64,000 nt of DNA from Parapedobacter deserti (lineage in GTDB: Bacteria; Bacteroidota; Bacteroidia; Sphingobacteriales; Sphingobacteriaceae): the NCBI RefSeq assembly GCF_042646065.1, contig NZ_JBHRTA010000038.1, positions 1-64,000 of the forward strand, given 5' to 3'. The notes beneath the pieces were generated by a model. That model searched no databases, was not told the origin of the DNA, and was given only the letters and a program-made list of their open reading frames with translations. Positions 42,743 through 51,812 of the stretch are shown here, in pieces (within the stretch, counting starts at the first letter, position 1; each line of letters starts with the position of its first letter). The translations under genes and the position numbers were made by a program.

Positions 42743-45700
42743 ATGAGAGTTTTTATCTTTTTAAACAAAATTGCGCTGAGTTGCATGCTCTTATTTTATG
42801 CAGGTAGTTCCGCTGCTGAAGCTATTCCTCAGTCGGTCCGACAGGATAAAATCGTGCAGGGATTGGTTTCAGAAGCAGGGACAAATGAACCGCTGGCCGG
42901 AGCAAGTGTTCATATCAAGGGAACTACCGTTGGTACGTTGACCAATAGCGCAGGGCGATATGAGATCAGCGTCGGCTCGGAGGATGCAGTGCTTGTTTTT
43001 TCTTACACCGGAAAAAAGCAGGAGGAACGCCCAGTAAGGGATGTGACCCTCATCAACGTGGTAATGGAGGATGAGGAAACCATGCTGTCGGAAGTCTATG
43101 TTGGGTACATGACCCAACGGAAAGCGGATCTCACCGGATCGATCGCGATAGCGACAGCTAATGACATCGCGAAAAACCCTTCGGCAAATGCTATGAAGTC
43201 ACTGCAGGGAAAGCTTGCGGGCGTGCACATTACGACAAATGGTGGCAACCCGGCAGAAGGTGTGAATGTACAGATCAGGGGGCTTTCATCACTTTCCGGA
43301 GGCGTGAGGCCGCTAATTGTATTGGACGGGATGCCAACAGAGAATTTGAATCTTCGCGATATCAATGCAGGAGATATCGAATCTATTCAAGTGCTGAAAG
43401 ATGCGGCATCGGCGAGTATTTATGGAGCAAGGGCTTCTGGTGGCGTGATTTTGGTGCAAACGAAGAAAGGGAAGGTTGGCCAGACGAAGGTCGATTATAA
43501 CGGTAGCGTCGCGTTAAGTACGGTGATTGAAAAGCCTACGTTAATGAACGCAGAGCAGTATGGAGTAGCCACATTTCGTGCGTATGCATACGACGAATTG
43601 GCGTATGGTATTCCGATGTCGTTACCAGGTACTTATGAGTTCTCGTGGCACAGAAATGCTGGTGGAAGGCCGGTATTAGACGCAGTGAGACCAGCCGAAT
43701 GGCTTAATGCGGATCAGACGGTGAAAGGTTCGGACACAGACTGGCTGGGCGAGATCCTGCAACCGGCTATGATGACCAACCATCAGGTGACGATATCGAG
43801 TGGAACAGATCGGTCAAGAAGCTTGTTTTCTTTAGGCTATTTTGATAATGAGGGCACGCAAATCCACACGTTCTTCAGGCAATATTCTATACGCACCAAT
43901 ACAGAGTACAGCCTGATAAATAATCGGTTGAAAATCGGTGAGAATTTAGCGGTGTCTTATTTGCAATACAGGGATGCCAATGAGATGCGTTGGGCATTGA
44001 TCAATCCGCCGGCAGTTCCCGTCTATGACATAAACGGAGGATGGGCTGGGGCTGCAGGTTTTGACGATTTCACCAATCCGGTGCGTGTACTGACAGACAA
44101 TAAAGATAACATCAGTAACTATGTTAAAATAATCGGAAATGTCTTTATGGATCTCAACATCTGGAACGGGATATCAGCCCGCACCCAATTCGGTATTGAT
44201 TACGGAAACGCTTACAGCCGGACGGTTGAAAAGATGTGGTCAGAAACCGGAGGTAGGAATAGCAACGGAGAAAATTATGTAGGCAACAATCAGTCTCACC
44301 CGTTAAGCTACGTGTGGGCCAACACCTTGTCATATAACATGAGTAGCGAAAAACATAGCCTTGATGCCGTAGCAGGCGTTGAATATACCCGGTTTGTGCA
44401 GGAAGGTTTTTCTGCGAGGCGAGAAGGCGTCTATCTGGAAGATCGTGATTTCGCCCATATCGGCGTTACAACCGGGACGAGGTACTCGCTCGGCAGTTCG
44501 GCGGATGAATACATCTATTTCTCCTTGTTCGGTAAAGCTAATTACGTGTATGACCAAAAATATTTGTTTTCGGCAACATTGCGCCGCGATGGCTCATCCC
44601 TTTTCGGCGCAAACAACCGGTTCGCAATATTTCCGGCGTTTTCGGCCGGATGGCGTCTCAGCAACGAATCGTTCATGGAAAACCAGGGCTTTATATCCGA
44701 CCTGAAAATACGCGCCGGCTGGGGAGCAAACGGCAATGTGCAGGGGCTGCCCAGGGGCTATACATCCACTCCGTTTACGACAGACTATTCCGGAACGTCT
44801 TATCCGATAGAAGGAAATGAAACCGGACCGCTGTACTCGGGCTATCGACGGACCTGGTTGGGAAATCCCAACCTGAAATGGGAAACAACGACACAAACCG
44901 ACGTGGCGGTAGACTTCGGTTTTCTGAATAATCGGATAAGCGGATCGTTTGGCTACTACTTCAAAAAGACAAGGGATGTGCTGGTGCAGACACCGTACAT
45001 CGCTGCAATGGGGGAAGGCGGCGAACCCTGGATCAATGGTGCGGATATGAATAATCGGGGCATCGAATTCGAAATCAGTTATCGCAATGACCCCAAACGT
45101 GCGTTCCAATACGGCATTTCAGCTAATATAGGCACCTATAAGACCAAGCTAGTGAGCCTCCCCGAAAACGTCATTAACAAATATCCGGGTGATGGCGTCC
45201 ACGATCTAGTATTGGGCCGCACGCCCAATATCTTATATGGATTGGTGGCAGATGGCATATTTAAAACACAGGAAGAGGTAGATAACCACGCCGAACAACC
45301 CGGAAAGGCTATCGGCCGCATCCGTTATAAGGATTTAGATGGCAACGGTATAGTACAGGAACTCCATGATAGAACCTACATCGGAATCACGGATCCGGAT
45401 TTCTTTGGCGGAGTTACTTTTGATTTTAGTTATCACAATTTCGATATGAATGTGTTTTTTCAAGGCGTCTTTGGCAATAAGGTAAATAACGTGTGGAAGC
45501 GGGAATCCGACTTATGGAACATCTCCGTACCGGCACATAAAAACCATCCCATCCGGATCTTGGACGCTTGGTCTTTCGACAACCCGACTTCCAGCATTCC
45601 GGCCATATCAAACTCCACCCAAAATGCAGAACACCGCTTCTCCAGCTATTTCGTGGAAGATGGGTCATATCTGAAAATGAGAAATGTTGAGCTGGGGTAT

Positions 45701-45889
45701 ACCCTTCCGTCCGCGGTGTCAAGCAAGATGATGATGCAGCATTTAAGGTTGTATGCCTCGGCGCGCAATGTGTTTACGCTCAAAAAATGGTGGGGCGCTG
45801 ATCAATTTACCAGTTTCGATCCGGAGATGCCAGGCTATGGCTACCTGACTCCGTTCTTTCTAACTTTCGGACTTAACGTTACCTTTTAA
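42743..45889 (+). CDS. susC: SusC/RagA-type TonB-dependent outer-membrane transporter (PUL 1)
   Basis: About 1048 residues from the ATG at 42743 (an upstream TTG frame at 42701 is rejected). Signal peptide (MRVFIFLNKIALSCMLLFYAG at the N-terminus), CarboxypepD_reg-like domain (about 38-115: VQGLVSEAGTNEPLAGASVHIKG), plug domain (about 120-225, with the hallmark LRDINAGDIESIQVLKDAASASIYGARASGGV at about 212-243), then the 22-strand barrel ending in FLTFGLNVTF with terminal Phe. SusC imports oligosaccharides with TonB energy, capped by the SusD partner. The susD gene begins 10 bp downstream. No regulator is linked. Confidence 0.95.
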   Translation: MRVFIFLNKIALSCMLLFYAGSSAAEAIPQSVRQDKIVQGLVSEAGTNEPLAGASVHIKGTTVGTLTNSAGRYEISVGSEDAVLVFSYTGKKQEERPVRDVTLINVVMEDEETMLSEVYVGYMTQRKADLTGSIAIATANDIAKNPSANAMKSLQGKLAGVHITTNGGNPAEGVNVQIRGLSSLSGGVRPLIVLDGMPTENLNLRDINAGDIESIQVLKDAASASIYGARASGGVILVQTKKGKVGQTKVDYNGSVALSTVIEKPTLMNAEQYGVATFRAYAYDELAYGIPMSLPGTYEFSWHRNAGGRPVLDAVRPAEWLNADQTVKGSDTDWLGEILQPAMMTNHQVTISSGTDRSRSLFSLGYFDNEGTQIHTFFRQYSIRTNTEYSLINNRLKIGENLAVSYLQYRDANEMRWALINPPAVPVYDINGGWAGAAGFDDFTNPVRVLTDNKDNISNYVKIIGNVFMDLNIWNGISARTQFGIDYGNAYSRTVEKMWSETGGRNSNGENYVGNNQSHPLSYVWANTLSYNMSSEKHSLDAVAGVEYTRFVQEGFSARREGVYLEDRDFAHIGVTTGTRYSLGSSADEYIYFSLFGKANYVYDQKYLFSATLRRDGSSLFGANNRFAIFPAFSAGWRLSNESFMENQGFISDLKIRAGWGANGNVQGLPRGYTSTPFTTDYSGTSYPIEGNETGPLYSGYRRTWLGNPNLKWETTTQTDVAVDFGFLNNRISGSFGYYFKKTRDVLVQTPYIAAMGEGGEPWINGADMNNRGIEFEISYRNDPKRAFQYGISANIGTYKTKLVSLPENVINKYPGDGVHDLVLGRTPNILYGLVADGIFKTQEEVDNHAEQPGKAIGRIRYKDLDGNGIVQELHDRTYIGITDPDFFGGVTFDFSYHNFDMNVFFQGVFGNKVNNVWKRESDLWNISVPAHKNHPIRILDAWSFDNPTSSIPAISNSTQNAEHRFSSYFVEDGSYLKMRNVELGYTLPSAVSSKMMMQHLRLYASARNVFTLKKWWGADQFTSFDPEMPGYGYLTPFFLTFGLNVTF

Positions 45890-45899
45890 ATTTACTGTC

Positions 45900-47657
45900 A
45901 TGAAAAAGTTTAAGTTCATCATACCTTCCGTTGTTTTCGTGTGCACGACCTTAAGTTGTGCCGATTCGCTCAATGTGCCGCCTAAACAGGTGCTTGATGA
46001 GTCACTGCTAACAAAGCCAAGCGATATGGAAGGTTTTGTTACGGCCGCATACGCCAGAATGGCGGATATACCGTCATGGGACTCGCCGTTCTCTCCCTGG
46101 TGGACGGGCTCGCTGCGTGCTGACGACTCATACAAGGGCGGCGGCGGTACGTGGGACGGAGACGGCTGGCACTTCATGGAAACTTTTGTCGGCGTTACGC
46201 CTAATGGCTGGCCGCTCGACTATCCGTGGTATGTTTCTTATCAGATCATCCAGCGGTGCAACACCGCCATACAAAAGCTGCATAACATCTCAGAGGAAGA
46301 TTTTCCGCAAAAGAATGCCCGGCTTGGTGAAGTGACCTTCATCCGAACGTTTACACACTTCCGGCTCAAACAATTCTTCAAATATATCCCTTACATCGAC
46401 GAAACTGTAGTCGGCACTTCTGCGGAATTCGAAGCTGTTCCTAACCGGGACCGGGACCAACCCAATGACCAATACCTATGGGGCCGTATTTTGGCCGACT
46501 TCAAAAAGGCAGAAGAGCTATTGCCTGCAGTGCAGCCTGAGAAAGGACGGGTAGACAAGAATGCAGCGACCGCCATGGTAGCACGAACACTGATGTTTAT
46601 GGCGTATGAACAGGATGACAGACATAACGTGGTAAATATCAATAAAGACAGATTGGCTGAAGCGTTGCTTTACTTGGATAAATTGACCGATCAGGAAGGG
46701 GCAAAGGTTGGTTTACAGGCTGATTTCGCCGATAACTTCGATATCGCTTTCGACAACAACACGAAGGAATCGATTTGGGAAATACAATATTCCATCGACG
46801 ACGGCAGCGCTGCCGGAGGCAAAATAAACCGGAGCGAGGGCTTGAATCATCCGTTTCAATGGGGCGGGTTCCAATGCTGTGGTTTCCACCACATCAGCTA
46901 TAACATGGCCAACGCGTTCAAGACCGGGCCTGATGGACTGCCGATGTTCGATACGTATAACAATGGCAGCTATGCCGATGGACATGACGTCTTCTTCGGC
47001 AAGAATACATTCGATCCGCGTTTCAGCCACACGGCCGTCGCCCCGGGACAGCCCTGGAAATATAGGCCGGAGCTGCTGTTCGAAAGAGCCGGAATCCGCA
47101 ACGGTGCCGAATACGGTTACCTGAAATCCGTCAAGGAATTAGTGCCGCCTGACTGCAATTGCTTGCTGTATGACGGCTGGCAGTTCAATTCGATGAACAA
47201 GCGGATGATCCGGTACGATGAAGTCCTGCTGTGGAAGGCCGAAGTGCTTATCCAGTTGGACCGGTGGAACGAATCTTTGCCGCTGATCAACAAAATCCGC
47301 GAACGGGCAGCGAACAGTACAGGCCGCTTGGTTATGGCCGACGGATCCCCCATATTGAACTACCGTATCGAAACTTACAAGCCGGGTATAAACTGCACCT
47401 GGGATAAGGAGTTTGCGTGGAAAGCATTGCAATGGGAAAACCGTCTCGAAATGGCTGGTGAGGGACGCCGCTTCTTTGACCTCCAGCGCTGGGGAATACT
47501 GGAAAAAACCATGAACGACTATTTCGCCGTCGAAAAGAACCGGTTCTCTTGGATGGATATCGCGCGCTTCACGGCCGGTCGCGATGAATATTTCCCGATA
47601 CCTCAACCACAGATGAACTGGGCAAAAGGCAACTATACGCAGAACCCGGGTTATTGA
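45900..47657 (+). CDS. susD: SusD/RagB-type glycan-binding lipoprotein (PUL 1)
   Basis: 585 residues. Lipoprotein signal with TTLSC (Cys20), then the TPR-like SusD fold. Family blocks: SLLTKPSDMEGFVTAAYARM near 35-54, RCNTAIQKLHNI near 120, the RIMDC-type RTFTHFRLKQFFKYIPYIDE near 149, and C-terminal WKALQWENRLEMAGEGRRFFDLQRWG near 507-532, ending YTQNPGY as typical. It forms the lid of the SusC transporter. Aromatic residues (many Trp in the first 110 residues: PSWDSPFSPWWTG, GTWDGDGWHF) could line a sugar site. Co-transcribed with susC. Confidence 0.95.
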   Translation: MKKFKFIIPSVVFVCTTLSCADSLNVPPKQVLDESLLTKPSDMEGFVTAAYARMADIPSWDSPFSPWWTGSLRADDSYKGGGGTWDGDGWHFMETFVGVTPNGWPLDYPWYVSYQIIQRCNTAIQKLHNISEEDFPQKNARLGEVTFIRTFTHFRLKQFFKYIPYIDETVVGTSAEFEAVPNRDRDQPNDQYLWGRILADFKKAEELLPAVQPEKGRVDKNAATAMVARTLMFMAYEQDDRHNVVNINKDRLAEALLYLDKLTDQEGAKVGLQADFADNFDIAFDNNTKESIWEIQYSIDDGSAAGGKINRSEGLNHPFQWGGFQCCGFHHISYNMANAFKTGPDGLPMFDTYNNGSYADGHDVFFGKNTFDPRFSHTAVAPGQPWKYRPELLFERAGIRNGAEYGYLKSVKELVPPDCNCLLYDGWQFNSMNKRMIRYDEVLLWKAEVLIQLDRWNESLPLINKIRERAANSTGRLVMADGSPILNYRIETYKPGINCTWDKEFAWKALQWENRLEMAGEGRRFFDLQRWGILEKTMNDYFAVEKNRFSWMDIARFTAGRDEYFPIPQPQMNWAKGNYTQNPGY

Positions 47658-47717
47658 TAATTTACAAGATAATTTACAACATTTGGCGATGATACCGGCT
47701 GCCAAGCTAGTATCATC
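47656..47717 (+). repeat. 12-bp tandem duplication followed by a hairpin between susD and the DUF4945 gene
   Basis: GATAATTTACAA occurs twice in direct succession (47656-47667, 47668-47679); the first copy begins inside the susD stop codon region. A hairpin follows: GATGATAC (47688-47695) / GTATCATC (47710-47717) with an inner GCT/AGC pair. No T-run follows, so it is not a classic terminator. It may protect or process the susCD part of the transcript and lower downstream expression. Confidence 0.6.
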
Positions 47718-47741
47718 ACCGTTAAATAAACGATTATAACG

Positions 47742-48152
47742 ATGAAGAATTTAGTCCGTGTACTCATTATAGCAGTCACCATCACCGCGATTTCAGGTTG
47801 TTACGATAGGGGTATTATCGATTTTAAAGATTTCGGTCACGCGCTGCCCAGCGTAGACAACCTTACTTATACCAAGCAGGAAGATGCCGTCCATTTGACG
47901 TGGGAAATACCTGGTGACATATCCCCTGCTTTTCGGAGGCCGCTGGAGGTCAGTATACAAAAGGTTGAGAATGAAATTTATCGGGAAATCATTATTGTAG
48001 GAGTTGAAGGCACATCCCGCGAAATAGCCATCGATCCTGCCAAATCATACCGGTTTGTGGTAAAGTTAGCGGGATACCTGACAGACGAAGCAAGAGAAGC
48101 CGGAAAGCCCGACAGGGTCTATTCCCCGGGCAAGGTGATAGAAATCCATTGA
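47742..48152 (+). CDS. Small lipoprotein, DUF4945-like (PUL 1)
   Basis: 136 residues. Lipoprotein signal ending in AISGC (Cys20), followed by a beta-rich domain with fibronectin-type-III-like strands (LTYTKQEDAVHLTWEIPGD near 41-59; SYRFVVKLAGYLTDEA near 105-120). I assign DUF4945 by its pattern and context, beside susCD and a DUF4185 gene; this is moderate. A surface glycan-binding protein is a sensible guess. It is 10 bp upstream of the DUF4185 gene. Confidence 0.6.
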   Translation: MKNLVRVLIIAVTITAISGCYDRGIIDFKDFGHALPSVDNLTYTKQEDAVHLTWEIPGDISPAFRRPLEVSIQKVENEIYREIIIVGVEGTSREIAIDPAKSYRFVVKLAGYLTDEAREAGKPDRVYSPGKVIEIH

Positions 48153-48162
48153 TCGGACGCTG

Positions 48163-49596
48163 ATGATATCGGGAAATATCAAACATTATGCGGTATATAT
48201 GACTTTGGGTTTTTGCCTATGCCTGTTAATTTCATGCCGCAAGGAGGGCGATAAAAAGGTTTATGTCCCGATAGATGAGATTACCTCTTCAGAAATAGAC
48301 CTTGTTCCCGACAAGGATACAAAAACGGTTTCTACCGTGTTAAATTTCAAGAACGTTGATGCTATTGCTTATTTACTGGTCAAAAAGAGTGGTGGTGATA
48401 GTTATTCAGTCAAAATAGACCGACAAGCGCTATCACCATCCTATGTGCTTACCTACACCATTCAACCCTCAGATCCTGACTCTTTCAAGTTGGTGCTGAC
48501 TGCCTACTACCCGGATGGTAATGCTTCCAAAGATCTCTTCCTGAGCATAGACAACCGTTGGGGATTTTTCATTCGAAATGTAAGCCGTATAGCCCGGGTC
48601 ACAGGGAGGCCGTTGGCAGGTGAATCGTTTCCAAGTCCAAACAACACGGCTACAACCTGGAATGTAGGTGGAACCGACCTGGGTGTGGTGTGGGAAATGG
48701 AGCAGGGAAAGTATGGGCTTTTTTTCGGCGATACCTTTGGGCGCGATTTTGTGCCTAATCCGGCCAATCCGGGGCCCAATGGCGGCAGCTGGCGCAGTAA
48801 TGTGCTCGCTTTTTCAACAGACACTGCGTTAAAAGATGGACTTTCCCTGAGCGGAATGGCTACCGACAACAATTGGAATGCCCGTGAAATTATTTACGGC
48901 GGGAAAGACCAGTCCGGCAATGGCAATTGGACCTCTATCCCCACTGCGGCTATTCGCGCAAATGGGGCTGACTATGTCCATTACTTCAACATCAGGTCGT
49001 GGACGGGTTGGGTTACAAATTATTCGGGGGTGTATAAGTCTGTGGATGATGGGCAGACATGGACGAAATGCACAGATGTCTTATTCTCGTCAACCAGCAA
49101 TTTCGGACAGAGTGGCTATTTCAAAAAGGACGGTTATGTATACATGATCGGTACCAGAACAGGACGGGATAGCCCTGCATACCTGGCTCGTTTCAGAGAA
49201 TCCGATATGGAATATCGTGAAAATTATGAATATTGGTGCAGCACTGCAGGCCAATGGGCGAAGGGCGACGAAAACAGGGCGACCGTACTAATCGACGATA
49301 AGGTCGGCGAGCTGTCTTTTATCTACAACAACGCGCATCAAAAATGGATCATTGCCTATTTTAATGCCGATAGGTATAACATTACCATGCGTACAGCTGC
49401 GGACATCACCGGCCCATGGAGCGCGCCTTATGAATTGGCTTCCGGGCAGGATTACAACCAGCTCTATGGTTCCTATTTCCACCCGATATCTGCAACCGGG
49501 AATAACTTGTATTTCCTGATGTCAATGTGGATGCCCTATAACGTCTTCCTGATGAAAGCTGAGCTGGCCGATATGGGGCTTTTCAGTCAGCGTTAG
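48163..49596 (+). CDS. DUF4185 lipoprotein, candidate GH183-type endo-D-arabinanase (PUL 1)
   Basis: 477 residues. Lipoprotein signal with LLISC (Cys25), an Ig-like N-domain (about 32-132), then the DUF4185 five-bladed propeller (about 140-475). Two aspartates sit in the first blade: Asp172 in GGTDLGVVWE and Asp190 in GLFFGDTFG, 18 residues apart. Later blades show the repeated structure of the family (GVYKSVDDGQTWTKC near 287-301, GQSGYFKKDGYVYMIGTRTG near 312-331). DUF4185 members were shown in recent work on arabinan-degrading bacteria and mycobacteria to be endo-D-arabinanases (GH183). That this copy is active on D-arabinan is inference; DUF4185 is broad and other substrates are possible. 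It is the only enzyme in this PUL and its stop is 3 bp from sufD. Confidence 0.8.
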   Translation: MISGNIKHYAVYMTLGFCLCLLISCRKEGDKKVYVPIDEITSSEIDLVPDKDTKTVSTVLNFKNVDAIAYLLVKKSGGDSYSVKIDRQALSPSYVLTYTIQPSDPDSFKLVLTAYYPDGNASKDLFLSIDNRWGFFIRNVSRIARVTGRPLAGESFPSPNNTATTWNVGGTDLGVVWEMEQGKYGLFFGDTFGRDFVPNPANPGPNGGSWRSNVLAFSTDTALKDGLSLSGMATDNNWNAREIIYGGKDQSGNGNWTSIPTAAIRANGADYVHYFNIRSWTGWVTNYSGVYKSVDDGQTWTKCTDVLFSSTSNFGQSGYFKKDGYVYMIGTRTGRDSPAYLARFRESDMEYRENYEYWCSTAGQWAKGDENRATVLIDDKVGELSFIYNNAHQKWIIAYFNADRYNITMRTAADITGPWSAPYELASGQDYNQLYGSYFHPISATGNNLYFLMSMWMPYNVFLMKAELADMGLFSQR

Positions 49597-49599
49597 CCG

Positions 49600-50898
49600 C
49601 TACAGCCCCTGCTCCACCAAATGCTCGACATACTCCCGTACCACGGGGTTTGCAAACCGGCTGGTTACGTCAAAGGCAAAAGCGTGGACCAGCAGCACCC
49701 GCGCCTGCGCTTCGCTGATACCCCTTGCGCGTAGGTAAAACAGGGCGGCATTGTCAAACTGGCCGATTGTACAGCCATGGCTGCATTTGACGTCGTCTGC
49801 GAAGATTTCCAGTTGGGGCTTGGTGTACACGGCAGATTTCTCACCGATGAGCATGTTATTGTTTTGCTGGAATGCGTTGGTCTTCTGTGCATCCTGGCGG
49901 ACAAATATTTTGCCGTTAAACACTGCCGTAGAAGTATCCTGTGTGATATTCTTGTACCATTCGTAGCTTTCGCAATGCGGCTTCAGGTGGTCCACGATGG
50001 TATGGTTGTCCACAAACTGCTTATCCGCGGTAAGCGTGATGCCGTACAAGTGGCTTTCCACTTCGCTTTCACCCAGCCGCACATTGATGTTGTTGCGCAC
50101 AAAGGCTGCTCCCGGAAATGTGCAGTTGTAGTTGTTATAAAGACTGTGCTTTTCCTGGTAGATCTCGGTGTGGTTTAGATAATTGCTATGAGGCTCCGCG
50201 ACTTGGAGGTAATAGTGCTGCAGTTTGGCATTTTCACGAACCACGATTTCACTCACAATATTGTTCAGGTTGCGTGCCGCGCCATCACCCGTGATAAACG
50301 ATTCGATGAATTCGGCTTCAGCAAATGCACTGACCACATACAAATTCCGGGTTTGGGTAAACAGCGGTTTTGCCGAAGTGGCCATGTGGATGATGTGTAC
50401 TGGCTTTTGCAACTGGTGGTTTTTTTCAACCTCGATGAACAGCCCCGAAGTGAACAGCGCGGTGTTCAGCGCAACAAACGGGTTGTCGGTTTTATCGGCA
50501 TACTCCGCAAAGTACTTGGCGAAACACAGCCGCTCAAAAGCCTGGTCTATCGGCAGGATGGTCAAGCCGGGAATATCCTCGTCTGTGGATAGTTCACTGC
50601 TGTACTGCCCATCTACCATCACAATGCGGTAGGCGTCCAAACTCGGGATATCGGCCTTGCTCAAGTCCACATTGGGTGCCGCCGAAGGCAATTCAAGCGA
50701 ATAGTCCTGGCCGATAAGTGGCTGTACATTGGTGTACTTCCAGTCTTCATCTTTTACGGTAGGAAACCCCGTATTCTTGAAACGCTCAAAAGCCTGTCTG
50801 CGGATTGCACCGAGTGAACGCGGCCCAGCCGAGGGCAGGCTGCCATCGTATGTCCGCATTAATTGTGTATGTAACGAATCGCTTACTTGTGTGATCAT
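49600..50898 (-). CDS. sufD: Fe-S cluster assembly protein SufD
   Basis: About 432 residues from the ATG at 50898 (upstream frame to 50955 rejected because it adds no family match). Beta-helix SufBD core (about 110-420), with DEDWKYTNVQPL near the N-terminus and the family block AYTKPQLEIFADDVKCSHGCTIGQFDNAALFYLRARGI (located about 345-380, including the Cys-His-Gly-Cys). SufD forms the scaffold with SufB and SufC for Fe-S assembly. It follows sufC by 107 bp; no sufS or sufE follows, unlike the usual Bacteroidota order. Confidence 0.93.
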   Translation of the reverse strand: MITQVSDSLHTQLMRTYDGSLPSAGPRSLGAIRRQAFERFKNTGFPTVKDEDWKYTNVQPLIGQDYSLELPSAAPNVDLSKADIPSLDAYRIVMVDGQYSSELSTDEDIPGLTILPIDQAFERLCFAKYFAEYADKTDNPFVALNTALFTSGLFIEVEKNHQLQKPVHIIHMATSAKPLFTQTRNLYVVSAFAEAEFIESFITGDGAARNLNNIVSEIVVRENAKLQHYYLQVAEPHSNYLNHTEIYQEKHSLYNNYNCTFPGAAFVRNNINVRLGESEVESHLYGITLTADKQFVDNHTIVDHLKPHCESYEWYKNITQDTSTAVFNGKIFVRQDAQKTNAFQQNNNMLIGEKSAVYTKPQLEIFADDVKCSHGCTIGQFDNAALFYLRARGISEAQARVLLVHAFAFDVTSRFANPVVREYVEHLVEQGL

Positions 50899-51005
50899 GG
50901 TTCGTTTGGTCAATCCACTGTGATTTTTTTTACCTACCAACACGTCATCCAACATAATATTCCTCTTTTAACAATGGACTGTTCTCATTTATTAACATGT
51001 TTGGT

Positions 51006-51770
51006 TCAAATCGCTCCCGCCGCATCTACGGTTTCCTTCAACCAGTCGTATCCTTTTTCTTCCAGCTCAAGGGCCAGCTCTTTGGTGCCGGAGCGGACAA
51101 TCCGTCCGTTGTACAGCACATGTACGAAATCCGGAACAATATACTCCAGGAGGCGCTGGTAGTGGGTGATGACGATGAATGCATTGTCTTTGGAGCGAAG
51201 CTGGTTTACACCGTTTGCTACAATTCGGAGTGCATCGATGTCCAGGCCCGAATCGGTTTCGTCAAGGATGGATAGCTTAGGCTCCAGCATCGCTAATTGA
51301 AAAATCTCATTGCGCTTTTTTTCGCCGCCGGAAAATCCCTCATTCAACGAGCGGTTTGCCAGCTTGGCATCAAATTCCACCAGCTTTTGCTTTTCCTTTA
51401 CACGGTTTAGGAAATCCCGGGCTTCCATTGCCGGTAGGCCCTTGTAAGTACGTATCTCGTTTAGTGCCGTTTTCAGGAAATTGATATTGGATACCCCCGG
51501 TATCTCTACCGGATACTGGAAGGCAAGAAACACGCCTTCGCGTGCGCGATCTTCGGGAGAAAGCTCTAATAAGTCTTTTCCATCCAATAACACTTCACCC
51601 CCGGTTACTTCATATGACTCCCTGCCGGCTAGTACATTGCCCAACGTGCTCTTACCTGATCCATTCGGTCCCATGATGGCGTGTACCTCACCCGCTTTCA
51701 CGTCGAGGTCCAACCCCTTTAGTATGGCTTTATCTTCTATTGATGCGTGTAAATTCCGTATCGTCAACAT
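51006..51770 (-). CDS. sufC: Fe-S assembly ATPase SufC
   Basis: 254 residues, ABC-type ATPase without membrane domain. Walker A GPNGSGKS at 34-41, signature SGGEKKRNEI near 148, Walker B and D-loop LSILDETDSGLDIDAL near 166-181. It drives conformational change of the SufBD scaffold. It lies 42 bp after sufB. Confidence 0.96.
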   Translation of the reverse strand: MLTIRNLHASIEDKAILKGLDLDVKAGEVHAIMGPNGSGKSTLGNVLAGRESYEVTGGEVLLDGKDLLELSPEDRAREGVFLAFQYPVEIPGVSNINFLKTALNEIRTYKGLPAMEARDFLNRVKEKQKLVEFDAKLANRSLNEGFSGGEKKRNEIFQLAMLEPKLSILDETDSGLDIDALRIVANGVNQLRSKDNAFIVITHYQRLLEYIVPDFVHVLYNGRIVRSGTKELALELEEKGYDWLKETVDAAGAI

Positions 51771-51812
51771 TGCTTTCTTCGCTCTATTTTATGCTATAGT
51801 TAATTCAAAACG

